Part shown: in pieces, positions 1-8,400 of the stretch
How positions within the stretch are numbered: the first letter of the stretch is position 1
How the letters are laid out: every line of letters starts with the position of its first letter
Position numbers and translations under genes: made by a program
Notes under the pieces: generated by a model
The model's database searches: none
Seen by the model: only the letters and a program-made list of their open reading frames with translations
Told to the model about the DNA's origin: nothing
DNA from: Candidatus Aminicenantota bacterium
GTDB taxonomy: Bacteria > Acidobacteriota > Aminicenantia > Aminicenantales > Saccharicenantaceae
Assembly (NCBI GenBank): GCA_026393975.1
Contig: JAPKZD010000016.1
Location: 1-64,000 of the forward strand
DNA length: 64,000 nucleotides
Direction of reading: 5' to 3'

Positions 1-258
1 CAGGCCTATATCGGGGCAGGCGTCTCCACACTGGTCACGGGTGCGACCGGGGTGAACGCTCCCGGCGTCGATGATTTCGCCATGGCTTCCTTCGGAAGGA
101 ACAAGATCACTGGTCCCACATATAGTGCAGCGAGCTATACCGTTGCGAATCCGGAAGCCGGCCGGTATACCGTCTCCAAGATGACCGATTTCGACAACGA
201 CCTCGCGGCTTGGAACGGCTCATGGGTTTGCGCGCCCAGGAGTAACGTAGCGAGCTGA
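1..258 (+). CDS. pilA: Type IV pilin-like protein, copy 1 (5' end outside window)
   Basis: This is the C-terminal part of a prepilin whose reading frame is open from base 1 and ends in TGA at 256-258. Bases 1-141 are identical to 991-1131 of the complete pilin gene downstream, so it is a tandem copy. It differs by a 14-residue in-frame insertion (42 nt, about 142-183) after SAASYT, and its last residues are SNVAS instead of TNVGT. The shared C-terminal pattern, an acidic DDFAMASFG segment followed by DFDNDLAAWNGSW and a single Cys, resembles the GspG-like end of pseudopilins. A rho-independent terminator follows. Leader and helix lie outside the window, so prepilin status rests on the duplicate. 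Confidence 0.8.
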   Translation, partial: QAYIGAGVSTLVTGATGVNAPGVDDFAMASFGRNKITGPTYSAASYTVANPEAGRYTVSKMTDFDNDLAAWNGSWVCAPRSNVAS

Positions 259-287
259 TCTCAGGTCTGATCCTAACGCATTTTTTA

Positions 288-318
288 AGGGGCGGCGGCT
301 TCGCCGCCCCTCTTTTTT
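288..318 (+). terminator. Rho-independent terminator after pilin copy 1
   Basis: A 10-bp GC-rich stem (AGGGGCGGCG at 288-297, CGCCGCCCCT at 302-311) with a GCTT loop is followed by a T run to 318. The same terminator is duplicated after pilin copy 2. Confidence 0.9.
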
Positions 319-319
319 T

Positions 320-487
320 ACCCGCATCCCTGAGCCCCTGGCCGCCATAGGCGGCAGCCTGCAGAAAGCGGCGCCCCTCCTGGGCTTGAGCTACAGGACC
401 ATCCGCTATCTCATCGGCAAGTACAACCTCAACCAGGTCCGCAAGGCCGAAAAGCGGAACGGCAACGGCGACCGACATCTCGCCTGA
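320..487 (+). pseudogene. 3' fragment of an NtrC/PilR-type sigma-54 activator (Fis-type HTH only)
   Basis: The frame ending in TGA at 485-487 encodes about 50 residues including GGSLQKAAPLLGLSYRTIRY and then LIGKYNLNQVRK. This is the C-terminal Fis-type helix-turn-helix of sigma-54-dependent response regulators. No AAA+ or receiver domain precedes it; the frame runs straight into the terminator of pilin copy 1, so there is no start. In several bacteria pilR sits directly upstream of pilA. The simplest reading is that a unit made of the pilR 3' end, the promoter and pilA was duplicated in tandem, leaving this scrap between the copies. The full regulator would then lie just left of the window. 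Confidence 0.75.
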
Positions 488-488
488 A

Positions 489-529
489 CGACAAATAATG
501 TCGAAAATGACAAAAGATGCCGTCATTTT
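489..529 (+). promoter_or_regulatory. Two adjacent inverted repeats, candidate activator (enhancer) sites
   Basis: CGACA-N5-TGTCG lies at 489-503 and AAAATGAC-N10-GTCATTTT at 504-529. Both are perfect dyads, about 70-105 bp upstream of the sigma-54 promoter, where NtrC-family dimers usually bind. The second could instead be a weak terminator for the regulator fragment, since a T run follows it. The function is inferred. Confidence 0.45.
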
Positions 530-595
530 TTCTGGCAGCCTCCGGACAATAGTTACATTATGTTTAATATCAATTACTTAACTAGTTAACAAAGT

Positions 596-610
596 TGGCA
601 CGGATATTGC
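596..610 (+). promoter_or_regulatory. Sigma-54 (-24/-12) promoter of pilin copy 2
   Basis: TGGCAC at 596-601, five bases, then TTGC at 607-610 gives the required GG-N10-GC geometry and a full match to the RpoN consensus. The predicted transcript starts near 622, about 65 nt before the pilin start codon. RpoN is encoded in this window at 47049-48536. Confidence 0.9.
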
Positions 611-687
611 TATAGAATGGGTGCCAGCTAAGAATGGCAAACAACCCGGCTGAGGATATCGGCCAGGGAATTTCAAGGAGGTTATCA

Positions 688-1206
688 ATGATTAAAAAGA
701 TGAGAGGATTCACCCTCATCGAGCTGCTGATCGTTGTTGCGATCATCGGCATCCTGGCCGCCCTTCTGATCCCGAACGCCCTCGAGGCCATTCAGAAGGC
801 CAAGCAGAAATCAGCCATGAAGGAGATCATGACGGTTTCCACGGCCGCGGTGGACTACATCACGGACCACGGGGATTGGACGGGCGTCACGCAGGCGGGG
901 CCCTTGGTGGCGGCCAACACCTTCATGACCGGCGTCGGCGGGTTCTACATCAAAGTCGTTCCCGTCAATGACCCCTGGAACACGGCTTACCAGGCCTATA
1001 TCGGGGCAGGCGTCTCCACACTGGTCACGGGTGCGACCGGGGTGAACGCTCCCGGCGTCGATGATTTCGCCATGGCTTCCTTCGGAAGGAACAAGATCAC
1101 TGGTCCCACATATAGTGCAGCGAGCTATACCACCGATTTCGACAACGACCTCGCGGCTTGGAACGGCTCATGGGTTTGCGCGCCCAGAACTAACGTAGGG
1201 ACCTGA
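688..1206 (+). CDS. pilA: Type IV major pilin-like prepilin, copy 2
   Basis: This encodes a 172-residue prepilin. The start at 688 is chosen over an upstream in-frame ATG at 634 because AAGGAGG lies at 675-681 and the protein then has the classic short leader MIKKMRG followed by FTLIELLIVVAIIGILAALL. The prepilin peptidase would cut after Gly7 and methylate Phe; the helix is the pilus core and membrane anchor. The globular part has a DPWN segment and ends DFDNDLAAWNGSW with one Cys, an arrangement like GspG-type pseudopilins, so a secretion pseudopilin is the alternative. It is transcribed from a sigma-54 promoter and has its own terminator, so it is monocistronic. Minor pilins lie at 5.4-11.7 kb. 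Confidence 0.93.
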   Translation: MIKKMRGFTLIELLIVVAIIGILAALLIPNALEAIQKAKQKSAMKEIMTVSTAAVDYITDHGDWTGVTQAGPLVAANTFMTGVGGFYIKVVPVNDPWNTAYQAYIGAGVSTLVTGATGVNAPGVDDFAMASFGRNKITGPTYSAASYTTDFDNDLAAWNGSWVCAPRTNVGT

Positions 1207-1236
1207 TCTCAGGTCTGATCCTAACGCATTATTTTA

Positions 1237-1267
1237 AGGGGCGGCGGCTTCGCCGCCCCTTTTTTTT
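1237..1267 (+). terminator. Rho-independent terminator after pilin copy 2
   Basis: Stem AGGGGCGGCG (1237-1246) and CGCCGCCCCT (1251-1260) with a GCTT loop, then a T tract to 1267. It is nearly identical to the terminator at 288-318. Confidence 0.9.
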
Positions 1268-1335
1268 GTCCGCATGCCTCCAACTCATACCGTCCCCCCA
1301 TCGCACCCATCGGCCAAGGACCTTTCGTGGCTTCA

Positions 1336-1367
1336 CCCCTTTGAAAAAGGGGGGCAAGGGGGATTTA
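1336..1367. repeat. Short palindromic intergenic repeat
   Basis: CCCCTTT (1336-1342), loop GAA, AAAGGGG (1346-1352), then GGCAAGGGGGATTT. From memory this resembles a short C5T3/A3G5 palindromic repeat scattered in many environmental bacterial genomes. Only one copy is in this window. Confidence 0.45.
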
Positions 1368-1401
1368 ATGGGATCGTGTGGCCTCGGATTCCAACCTGGG
1401 T

Positions 1402-1407
1402 TATAAT
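1402..1407 (+). promoter_or_regulatory. -10 box (TATAAT) immediately before the toroid-protein gene
   Basis: A consensus TATAAT ends nine bases before the ATG at 1417. No good -35 is visible. If it is used, the transcript begins a few bases before the start codon. Confidence 0.45.
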
Positions 1408-1416
1408 GATGACGTC

Positions 1417-2283
1417 ATGGAACGCTTCGCGTCCGAAACCGCGGCCCTCGTCGAAAGGCTCCGGTCGTTCTCTCTCCTGGACGGGGGGCTGCCCTATTAT
1501 CGAGATAACGCCTCAGCCGCAGAGCCGACCCTCCTGGCCGCCCTCGCGCTTTCCGTCTCCGGTGCCCCGGCCGAACGCGCCAAGCCCCTTCTTGCCTGGG
1601 CTCAAAAACTGCAGAACCCGGACGGGTCCGTCGGCGTCGACCCCGGACACCGCGATCAGGGCGTTTGGCTGACGGCCTTAGCCGCTATCGTCCTCCATCA
1701 TTTCGGGCTCGCGGAGAACGCGAAAAGGGCTCTCGACTTCCTCATCTCAATGCGCTCTGTAACCGGGCCAAAAGATCCGAGGCTCAGGCAGGACGACACC
1801 CTGACCGGCTGGCCTTGGGTTCCGGGAACGTTCGGGTGGGTGGAACCGACGGCTTGGTCTCTCATCGCCCTCCGACTTTCCGGCCTCGGCGGACATCCCC
1901 GGGCTGAAGAAGGCGCCCGGTTCCTTTGGGACCGGCAGATCCCTTCGGGCGGCTGGAACTACGGCAACCCGGCTCTGGACGGAAAGGAACTGCTCCCTTT
2001 CTGGGACACGACCGGGCTGACCCTCGTCGCCCTTCATGGGCACGGCGACCCCAAGCGGGTTGGCGCCAGCCTGGAGCTCATGGAAAAGAACCAGGGAAAG
2101 ATCGAGTCCCTGAGCGGCCTCTCCTGGGCCGTCCTGTGCCTTCAAGGATATGGACGGGATGCCGGCCGCTCGAGGGTGAGGCTCTTGGATGTCATGGGTT
2201 CCTTGCGTGATGAGGAATTCCACGCGGGAAATTTCGCCCTGGGCCTGATCGCACTCTCCGGGAAAAAGGTGCTCATCCCATGA
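1417..2283 (+). CDS. Prenyltransferase/squalene-cyclase-like alpha/alpha-toroid repeat protein
   Basis: A soluble, repeat-built protein of 288 residues. Repeats carry QW-like motifs (QNPDGSVG, then QIPSGGWNYG) and WVEPTAWSLIAL-type helices, as in the toroid fold shared by squalene cyclases and prenyltransferase beta subunits. The DxDD acid motif of class II cyclases is not seen, so I do not call it a cyclase. A GTG at 1378 would add 13 residues; the ATG at 1417 is preferred because TATAAT sits at 1402-1407. Its TGA overlaps the ATG of the DUF362 gene (ATGA), so the two are co-translated and probably act together. The substrate is unknown. Confidence 0.7.
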   Translation: MERFASETAALVERLRSFSLLDGGLPYYRDNASAAEPTLLAALALSVSGAPAERAKPLLAWAQKLQNPDGSVGVDPGHRDQGVWLTALAAIVLHHFGLAENAKRALDFLISMRSVTGPKDPRLRQDDTLTGWPWVPGTFGWVEPTAWSLIALRLSGLGGHPRAEEGARFLWDRQIPSGGWNYGNPALDGKELLPFWDTTGLTLVALHGHGDPKRVGASLELMEKNQGKIESLSGLSWAVLCLQGYGRDAGRSRVRLLDVMGSLRDEEFHAGNFALGLIALSGKKVLIP

Positions 2284-3251
2284 AGAGGCGCGAATTCCTG
2301 AAAAACACCGTTGTCCTGGCGAACGCCGCGGCTTTCGGAGGACGGACCTATGGCGCTCAGCAGGCCTCGGTCCCATGCACGGTGACGCTGCTCCCCATGC
2401 CCGATTACGGCAGGGATATGGAAAAGGAAATCGCGGCCATCATGGCAGGCGATGGGCTCGCGCTCAAAGGGAAAAAGGTCCTCCTGAAGCCGAATTTCGT
2501 GGAATCTCATCCAGAGCGTCCGATCAACACGAATCCGTCCGTTATCGCCGGCGTGGCTCATGCCTGTTTGCGTCTGGGGGCTGCTCAAGTCATCGTCGGC
2601 GAGGCTTCGGGGCACCGGCGGGACCCCTGGTTTTCTGTCCTCAACCCATCACTCAGGTCCATCCTGGACAAGAAGGTCCGATGCGTGGACCTCAACCACG
2701 GCGATGCCGTGGCCGTGCCGAACAAGGGCGGCCTGACCGGCCTTCCGCATTTTTATCTGGCCAAGCCTGTAGCCGAAGCCGACGTCTTGATCAGCCTGCC
2801 CAAGATGAAAACCCATCATTGGGTCGGGGTTACGATGTGCCTGAAGAACCTCTTCGGCGTTCTGCCGGGAATCTACTACGGCTGGCCTAAGAACCTGCTC
2901 CACTACAGGGGGATTGAAAGGTCCATCCTGGACCTGGCCCGGACGGTCAAGGTCCACTACAGCATCATCGATGGAGTCGTCGGCATGGAGGGAGACGGCC
3001 CGATCATGGGAAAGGCCAAGCCTGTCGGCGCCCTGGTCCTGAGCCCCTTCCCCCTGGCCGCCGACTCGACGGCCGCCCGGCTCATGGGGTTCGACCCGCA
3101 AAAGATCTTTTATCTTGTCCAGGCCGGCCGGTTCTTGCAGGGACTGAGACAGCAGGACGTCGTCATCCGGGGGGAACGGCCCGGCCGCTTCGCGACCAGG
3201 TTCGATTGCCTGGAAGAATTCAAAGGGATGCGCGGCGGGCCTTTCTTTTAG
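2280..3251 (+). CDS. DUF362 domain protein with Tat-type signal
   Basis: The 323-residue product begins MKRREFLKN, a twin-arginine export motif (RRxFLK), followed by a hydrophobic stretch, so export of a folded protein is likely. The rest matches the DUF362 family as I know it: LLKPNFV, NTNPSVIAG, the block LISLPKMKTHHWVGVTMCLK, and IIDGVVGMEGDGP. The ferredoxin-type cysteine clusters present in some DUF362 proteins are absent. The biochemical role of the family is unsettled. It overlaps the toroid-protein gene by 4 nt, and such pairs probably form one functional unit. The family call is confident; the function is not. Confidence 0.8.
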   Translation: MKRREFLKNTVVLANAAAFGGRTYGAQQASVPCTVTLLPMPDYGRDMEKEIAAIMAGDGLALKGKKVLLKPNFVESHPERPINTNPSVIAGVAHACLRLGAAQVIVGEASGHRRDPWFSVLNPSLRSILDKKVRCVDLNHGDAVAVPNKGGLTGLPHFYLAKPVAEADVLISLPKMKTHHWVGVTMCLKNLFGVLPGIYYGWPKNLLHYRGIERSILDLARTVKVHYSIIDGVVGMEGDGPIMGKAKPVGALVLSPFPLAADSTAARLMGFDPQKIFYLVQAGRFLQGLRQQDVVIRGERPGRFATRFDCLEEFKGMRGGPFF

Positions 3252-3309
3252 CCCGTCAGCCGAGACCGCAGGCGCCGGCGGGACGGCCCGGAGAGCCCCG
3301 TTTTTATGC

Positions 3310-3315
3310 TATAAT
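3310..3315 (+). promoter_or_regulatory. -10 box (TATAAT) before plsC
   Basis: A consensus TATAAT lies ten bases before the ATG at 3326. There is no clear -35 and no Shine-Dalgarno between it and the start, suggesting a near-leaderless mRNA. Confidence 0.5.
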
Positions 3316-3325
3316 TCCGGCGAAC

Positions 3326-4021
3326 ATGCGCACGGTCTTTCTCGTCCTCTTTTACATCGTCCTGGTCATCCTCATCACGCCGTTCATCGTCTTCTGCATG
3401 CTGACGGGGTTGAGAGACCCGGTGATCGCCGTCGGACAATGGGCTATGCACGTCTCCCGGCACATCCTCGGGATAAAGGTCGAGGTTTCGGGGCTCGACC
3501 GGATCGCGCCGCGGACGACGCTCATTTTCATGCCCAACCATATCAGCTTTCTCGACGGCCCCATGCTCGAGATGCTCATTCCCGGGGCGGCCCGCGTTGT
3601 TCTCAAAAAATCCGTCGTGCGCATCCCGGTCGTGGGGCTGGGGATGCGTTTCGTCGGGTTCGTCCCGGTGGACAGGAAGGGGGCCGAAGGGGGGAAGAGG
3701 AGCATCGCTAGGGCGGTCCGAATGGTCAGGGAGAAAGGCTACTCGTTCCTCATCTTCCCCGAGGGGACCCGGAGCCGCGACGGGAGGCTACAAGCCTTCC
3801 GGCGGGGCGGATTTTTCCTGGCCCTCGCGAGTGGGGCGCCCATCGTCCCCGTAACCATCCGGGGGACTTTCGAGCTCATGCCCAAAGGGCAGAAATATGC
3901 CCGCAGGGGAACCGTCAGCGTGGCGTTTCACGACCCGATACCGACAGGGAGCTACACGCCGGAAACAATGGCTGGATTAATGGATAGAGTTAGGGAGGCG
4001 ATCCTGTCGTTCGAGGGCTAG
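3326..4021 (+). CDS. plsC: 1-acyl-sn-glycerol-3-phosphate acyltransferase (PlsC family)
   Basis: The enzyme transfers an acyl chain to lysophosphatidic acid in phospholipid synthesis, at the inner face of the membrane. The 231-residue product has an N-terminal membrane helix (VFLVLFYIVLVILI), the catalytic HX4D motif in NHISFLDGP (about residues 71-79) and the acceptor-site motif FPEGTRSRDG (about 143-152). The start at 3326 is chosen because the longer open frame to 3206 overlaps the preceding gene and adds only low-complexity residues, while TATAAT sits just upstream. gmhA follows after 60 bp. An acyl-ACP-dependent relative acting on another lysolipid is possible. Confidence 0.88.
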   Translation: MRTVFLVLFYIVLVILITPFIVFCMLTGLRDPVIAVGQWAMHVSRHILGIKVEVSGLDRIAPRTTLIFMPNHISFLDGPMLEMLIPGAARVVLKKSVVRIPVVGLGMRFVGFVPVDRKGAEGGKRSIARAVRMVREKGYSFLIFPEGTRSRDGRLQAFRRGGFFLALASGAPIVPVTIRGTFELMPKGQKYARRGTVSVAFHDPIPTGSYTPETMAGLMDRVREAILSFEG

Positions 4022-4081
4022 ACCGGCCGGATCGTTTCGTAGTCTCGCGGGCGAGTCGAAGCCCGCAGAACGGGAGGGGCT

Positions 4082-4678
4082 ATGGGCATGAAAGAATTCT
4101 ACGGAACGGCGGTCACGGAGCTCGGCGGCGTCCTACGGGACTTTTTCCGGACGCGGTCGGGCGTTCTCGAGGCCGCGGGCGAAGCCATCGCCCGGAGCGT
4201 CCGGGCCGGGGGCAAGGTTCTCCTCTTCGGGAACGGGGGGAGCGCCGCCGAGGCCCAGCACTTCGCCGCCGAGCTCGTCAACGGGATGCGGCACCGGGAT
4301 AGACCGCCCGTCCCCGCTATTGCGCTGACGACGGACACGTCCTCGCTGACGGCCATCGGCAACGACAGGGGGTTCGCCTTAGTCTTCAGCCGCCAGGTCG
4401 AGGCCCTGGGCCGCCCTGGGGATGTGGCCGTTGCCCTGACCACGAGCGGGACCTCCCCGAACGTTGTCGAGGCCCTAAAAACGGCGCGGGCGAAGGGCCT
4501 CTTGACGGTCGCCTTGACGGGCGAAGGGGGTGGCGAGGTCGCCCCGCTCGCGGATTATCTCCTCAACGTGCCCTCCCGCTCGACGCCGCGCGTCCAAGAA
4601 GCCCATCTCTTCATCCTCCACCTTTTGGCGGGGCGGCTGGAAGAAATAATCGGCGTGAAAGATCCGCTCAGGGGATGA
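4082..4678 (+). CDS. gmhA: Phosphoheptose isomerase (SIS domain)
   Basis: This catalyses the first step of ADP-heptose synthesis for the LPS inner core, converting sedoheptulose 7-phosphate to heptose 7-phosphate in the cytoplasm. The 198-residue length fits. GmhA signatures are visible: GNGGSAAEAQHFAAEL, ALTTDTSSLTAIGNDRGF, VFSRQVEALGRPGD and TTSGTSPNVVEA, and the C-terminal Q-E-A-H segment that supplies a catalytic His. GGGAGGGG is placed well before the ATG at 4082; a second ATG two codons later is equally possible. Its presence implies heptose-containing LPS. Confidence 0.9.
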   Translation: MGMKEFYGTAVTELGGVLRDFFRTRSGVLEAAGEAIARSVRAGGKVLLFGNGGSAAEAQHFAAELVNGMRHRDRPPVPAIALTTDTSSLTAIGNDRGFALVFSRQVEALGRPGDVAVALTTSGTSPNVVEALKTARAKGLLTVALTGEGGGEVAPLADYLLNVPSRSTPRVQEAHLFILHLLAGRLEEIIGVKDPLRG

Positions 4679-5249
4679 ATCCGGGGTCTTTCTTGAGGGC
4701 AAGGCTCTTTTTTCCCATCTTCGCCTGGATCCTGGATTGCCGGGCCTGGGCCTGGACGAGTCGCTGATTGGTCTCTTCGATCTGCTGCTGGATGACAGAG
4801 CCAGGGACCATAGCGTTCTGGGCCTCATACTGCTGGCGAAGAGCGTTCATTTCGGTCGTCAGTTGGTCGACGAGTTCGTCGGCCGCCTTGAGCTGATCCT
4901 CGAGCGGCCCGCCGCCCTCGATCAGGTCGTCAGTGGCGTTGTCTCCCATGAGAGTGGGTCTCGATGCCGCCTTGGAGCCGGATGGCGGCGTAGCCAGCCC
5001 GGCATCGTTCGAGACATCCGTTGCCGCGGCGCCCTGCAAGTCATCGCCGGGCACGGCGTCAGGGTTAGTGACCTCGACGGCGGCGACTTTCTTGACCTGG
5101 AGGAGGTCCTGGCTCGTAACGAAGACGGCATGACGGCCCCGGAAGCTCTCGCGACGCTCTTTCTCGCGCTTGGCCAGTTCCACGAGGCTCTGGGCGCCCA
5201 AGGAAGCCGCTAATCCGATAACCGCGAGGAATATCAAGGCTCTCTTCAT
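4668..5249 (-). CDS. Secreted coiled-coil protein, paralogue of the gene at 16526-17137
   Basis: I do not recognise a function. The 193-residue product starts with a signal peptide ending at SLGAQ, then a conserved block QSLVELAKREKERR, a short VFVTSQDL motif, a low-complexity middle, and a C-terminal coiled coil (about residues 110-185). The same plan and N-terminal block occur in the protein at 16526-17137, so this is a small paralogous family. Its stop overlaps the 3' end of gmhA on the other strand by 11 bp. It probably lies in the periplasm. Confidence 0.7.
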   Translation of the reverse strand: MKRALIFLAVIGLAASLGAQSLVELAKREKERRESFRGRHAVFVTSQDLLQVKKVAAVEVTNPDAVPGDDLQGAAATDVSNDAGLATPPSGSKAASRPTLMGDNATDDLIEGGGPLEDQLKAADELVDQLTTEMNALRQQYEAQNAMVPGSVIQQQIEETNQRLVQAQARQSRIQAKMGKKSLALKKDPGFIP

Positions 5250-5368
5250 GGGGCTCTCTTTTCATTATCTTCTGTCCGTATCCACTTGTCAAACCCCGGC
5301 CCCGGCCCTAATATGACCGGGACTAGAAAGTCCTGCCCCGGCCTTGCCAGGGCCGGGACTGCCGGTTT

Positions 5369-5395
5369 CCAGCACCGGCACTGCAAAGCCGGTGG
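5369..5395. repeat. 27-bp hairpin repeat, copy 1
   Basis: This 27-mer is identical to 37960-37986. It contains a hairpin with stem CACCGGC/GCCGGTG (5373-5379, 5388-5394) and loop ACTGCAAA. It lies in the roughly 210-bp gap between pilY1 and the coiled-coil gene, which also holds other GC-rich inverted repeats and no gene that I can see. Confidence 0.8.
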
Positions 5396-5463
5396 GAGGC
5401 CCGGCCCGTCCGGCCGGCGCTATCGATCAACGCTTCGCGGCATGAGCCGTCATCGCGACGGCC

Positions 5464-8400
5464 TTACCAAATGATTTGATAAACCTCCCGCCACGACTTG
5501 ATGAGCAGTTTGGTCGTATGGACGGCGATGGCCAGGACTTCGCTCGGGGGCTCGGGACCCTCGCCGGCGGGCGACGAATAATCCTGAATGAAGACCTTCT
5601 GCTTATTGATGGCCGGCTGGCCTCCCTGCGCAACCTTCTGGATTGCTCCCATGACGACCGCCGGGCGGACCTTTGGCCTTGTGGCCAGGGACTGGATCAC
5701 TTCGCCAGCGTGCCCGAGCAGGGCCGAGCCACCGACCTGGTCCCCGATCGTGAACCTGGCATAGATATTCCCGCTGCCTGTAAGGGTCAGGCAGGGGTTG
5801 AGGTTTTCGATGCTGTAGAACAGGGTGGCGATATAGATGATATGGTTGGACACGACAGGGTCGGCCCAGACCTTTTCGCCCTGCCCCAACTCGCCCTTCT
5901 TCAGGGTCGGGGAGATCCCGAGCTGGACGGCCAGGTCGTCTGGACCGAGGTACCAGTTAACGGCCGCCGAGCCCGTGGCGGAACTCTTCAGAGCGATGAA
6001 GGAATAGTATCCGGTGTTGGGCGCCGCCTCGTCGCCCCCCGTTCCGAAGTAGAGATTGGCGTACTCTCCGGAGGAATTGACGTCCACGGCGGGCTTGGTG
6101 ATGATGGGGTTCTTGTAGGGATCGCGGTAGATGACCTCAGGATTCCAGCCGTGGGGATTTCCGGAGACGTCGATCCGCCACATCCGGCCGAGGAGGTCGC
6201 CGATGAAGACGACGTCGACGTAGCCGTCGTTCGTGAGGTCCACTGCCGCCGGCGCGCCGGGCAGGGTGTTCTGGATGCCGAAGGGGCTTGATTCGTGATG
6301 CTCGCTGAGCTCCATCGTCGCCAGGGCTTCGCCCGTCTCGATGTCCACCGCATAAAGCCTGTTGCCCACGACCTCGGTCGTGTTGTTGTCGTAGCCGGAG
6401 CCGAAGAAGGCGACCCATTTGCCGGAGCCGTTAAGGCGGCCGATGGCCGGCATGGACCAGGTCTGGCCGGTGGTATCGGGATCCGTGAACTCCCAGAGAG
6501 GCTGGGGATTCATGGGATCGGTGATGTCGAGGCAGAAGTAATAGCAGTGGTTGTCGCGGCCCCAGCCGGCGCCCTGGCCGGAGACCAGGACCGTATGCCA
6601 TCCGCCGTTGAAGTAGACGTCGCCGATGGTCGGCGTCCCGTCGACGAAGAACTCGTGGTTGATGTATTCGCCGCAATCGGGATCGATGACGTGCATCCGC
6701 TTGAGCTTGGGAAGGAGGTTGTTGGGGATGAAGCCCCAGAGCTCCTCCAGCGTGACGGGGTCAAAGCAGTGGAGCATGCCGTCGTTGGCGCCTACGAGGA
6801 TGACCTTGGGCCGGTCGGCGTTGAAGTTCTTGAAGGCTTCGTAGCCGCCGCCCATGAGCACGGAATCCTCGTTCGGGGGCAAGAGGGATTGCGGCGAGGA
6901 ATGGTTGATGTCGCCGAGCTTCCACGGCCGTTCCCGGGCGCTTTTATCGTCATACCCCAGGACGAACTTGATGAGCGGGGCGACCTCGGGGCTGGCCTGG
7001 CCCAGGCCGAGGTCGTCGTCGAGGGTCGCGCTCTCCGAGACGGCGAACCGGATCCGGTCGTTGTACTTCTCGTCGCCGCCGGCATCGTAGGCCGTGTAGA
7101 TCGTCCGGGCGGACCAGGACTTGCCGCTCAACACCTCGCCGGCGTCCCGGAGGTAGACGGCAGCGACGCTCTTGATGTCCTGGAGCTCCGTGTTGCGGGT
7201 ATAGGCCAGGTCGAGGTTTGTGACGTCCCAGGACCTGAGGTGACCCCGCCACTTGGGGAATTCGAAAGAGGCCGAATAAAGCACCTCTTCCTTGGCGCTG
7301 CTGCCCCCGATGTCGACGAGGGCCGTGGTCTGGGAGGTGCGCGAATACTCCCGCTTGGTGAGGTATTTGTAATCCAGATCGATCCTGCGGACGGCGGGGG
7401 TGACGCGATTGTTCGTCGTGGCCAGGACGGCTTTCCAACGGAGGAAACTGCCGGGGGCCGCAAAATTCCACTCGACACCGTCCGTGACGGGCCCCTCCCA
7501 TTTCGGGACGCCGGCCTCGTCGTTGGAGTTCGAGAGGTAGTAGGTGATCGTCGTATGGGCGGGCTTGGTGTCGTTGATCCACGCGGTCGCCGAGACGATG
7601 GCGTTGTCCGAGTCCAGGAAGTCGCAGCCCAGCCGGTTTTTTGACCAGGCGCTGCCCGTCGGGACATAGATCGGGTAGGTGTCGTTCATGAAGAAATAGC
7701 AGCTGCGCGAGTCGTTGCCGTCGGCGACGAAGAAGTCGGGGTCGCCGTCGCCGTCGAAGTCGCCCACGGCGCCGGAGTCGGTGTCGCCCGAGGTCGACAC
7801 GCGGGCGCAGGAGGTCGGAACGCAGATCTTGGTGAACGTGCCGTCCCCCTCGTTCCGATACCAGTTGACATACCCGCCTCTCCAAAGCGGGGAGGACAGG
7901 TAGCCGTCAGTGGCCATGACGAAATCGCGGTCGCCGTCGCCGTCCAGGTCGGCTTCTCGCAGCATGTTGGGATAGCCATAGGAGTTGGTGTACTCGAACG
8001 GGATGGTTTTCGCGTCCTGTTTGGTGAAATTGCCCAGCCCATCCCCGCTGTAATAATACAGGCGGCTGTCGGGATGTCCGCCCGTGCTATCGCTGACCGA
8101 GCAGACGATGAAATCCAGCATGTGGTCGCTGTTGAAATCTCCCGTAGCGATCCCGCAGGCTCCGTAAATGCCATTGGGAAGACCCGCGTTCGGGTAGGGA
8201 TTGATGTTTGTGGTCAGGCGGGAGAAATGACCCGTCCCGTCGTTGACGAAGATGACAACCTCGCCATAGCGGCTGATAGCTCTATAAGTCGACGCGGCGA
8301 CGAAGACATCGAGATCTCCGTCATTGTCGAAATCGGCGACGGCAATATTGGTTTCCCAACGCCAATACCTCGAATCGCCGCCATACTCTCCGTACCCATC

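Noticed and set aside
634-687. 18-residue N-terminal extension of pilin copy 2 from an ATG at 634
   Set aside because: It would bury the prepilin leader; AAGGAGG is placed for the ATG at 688.
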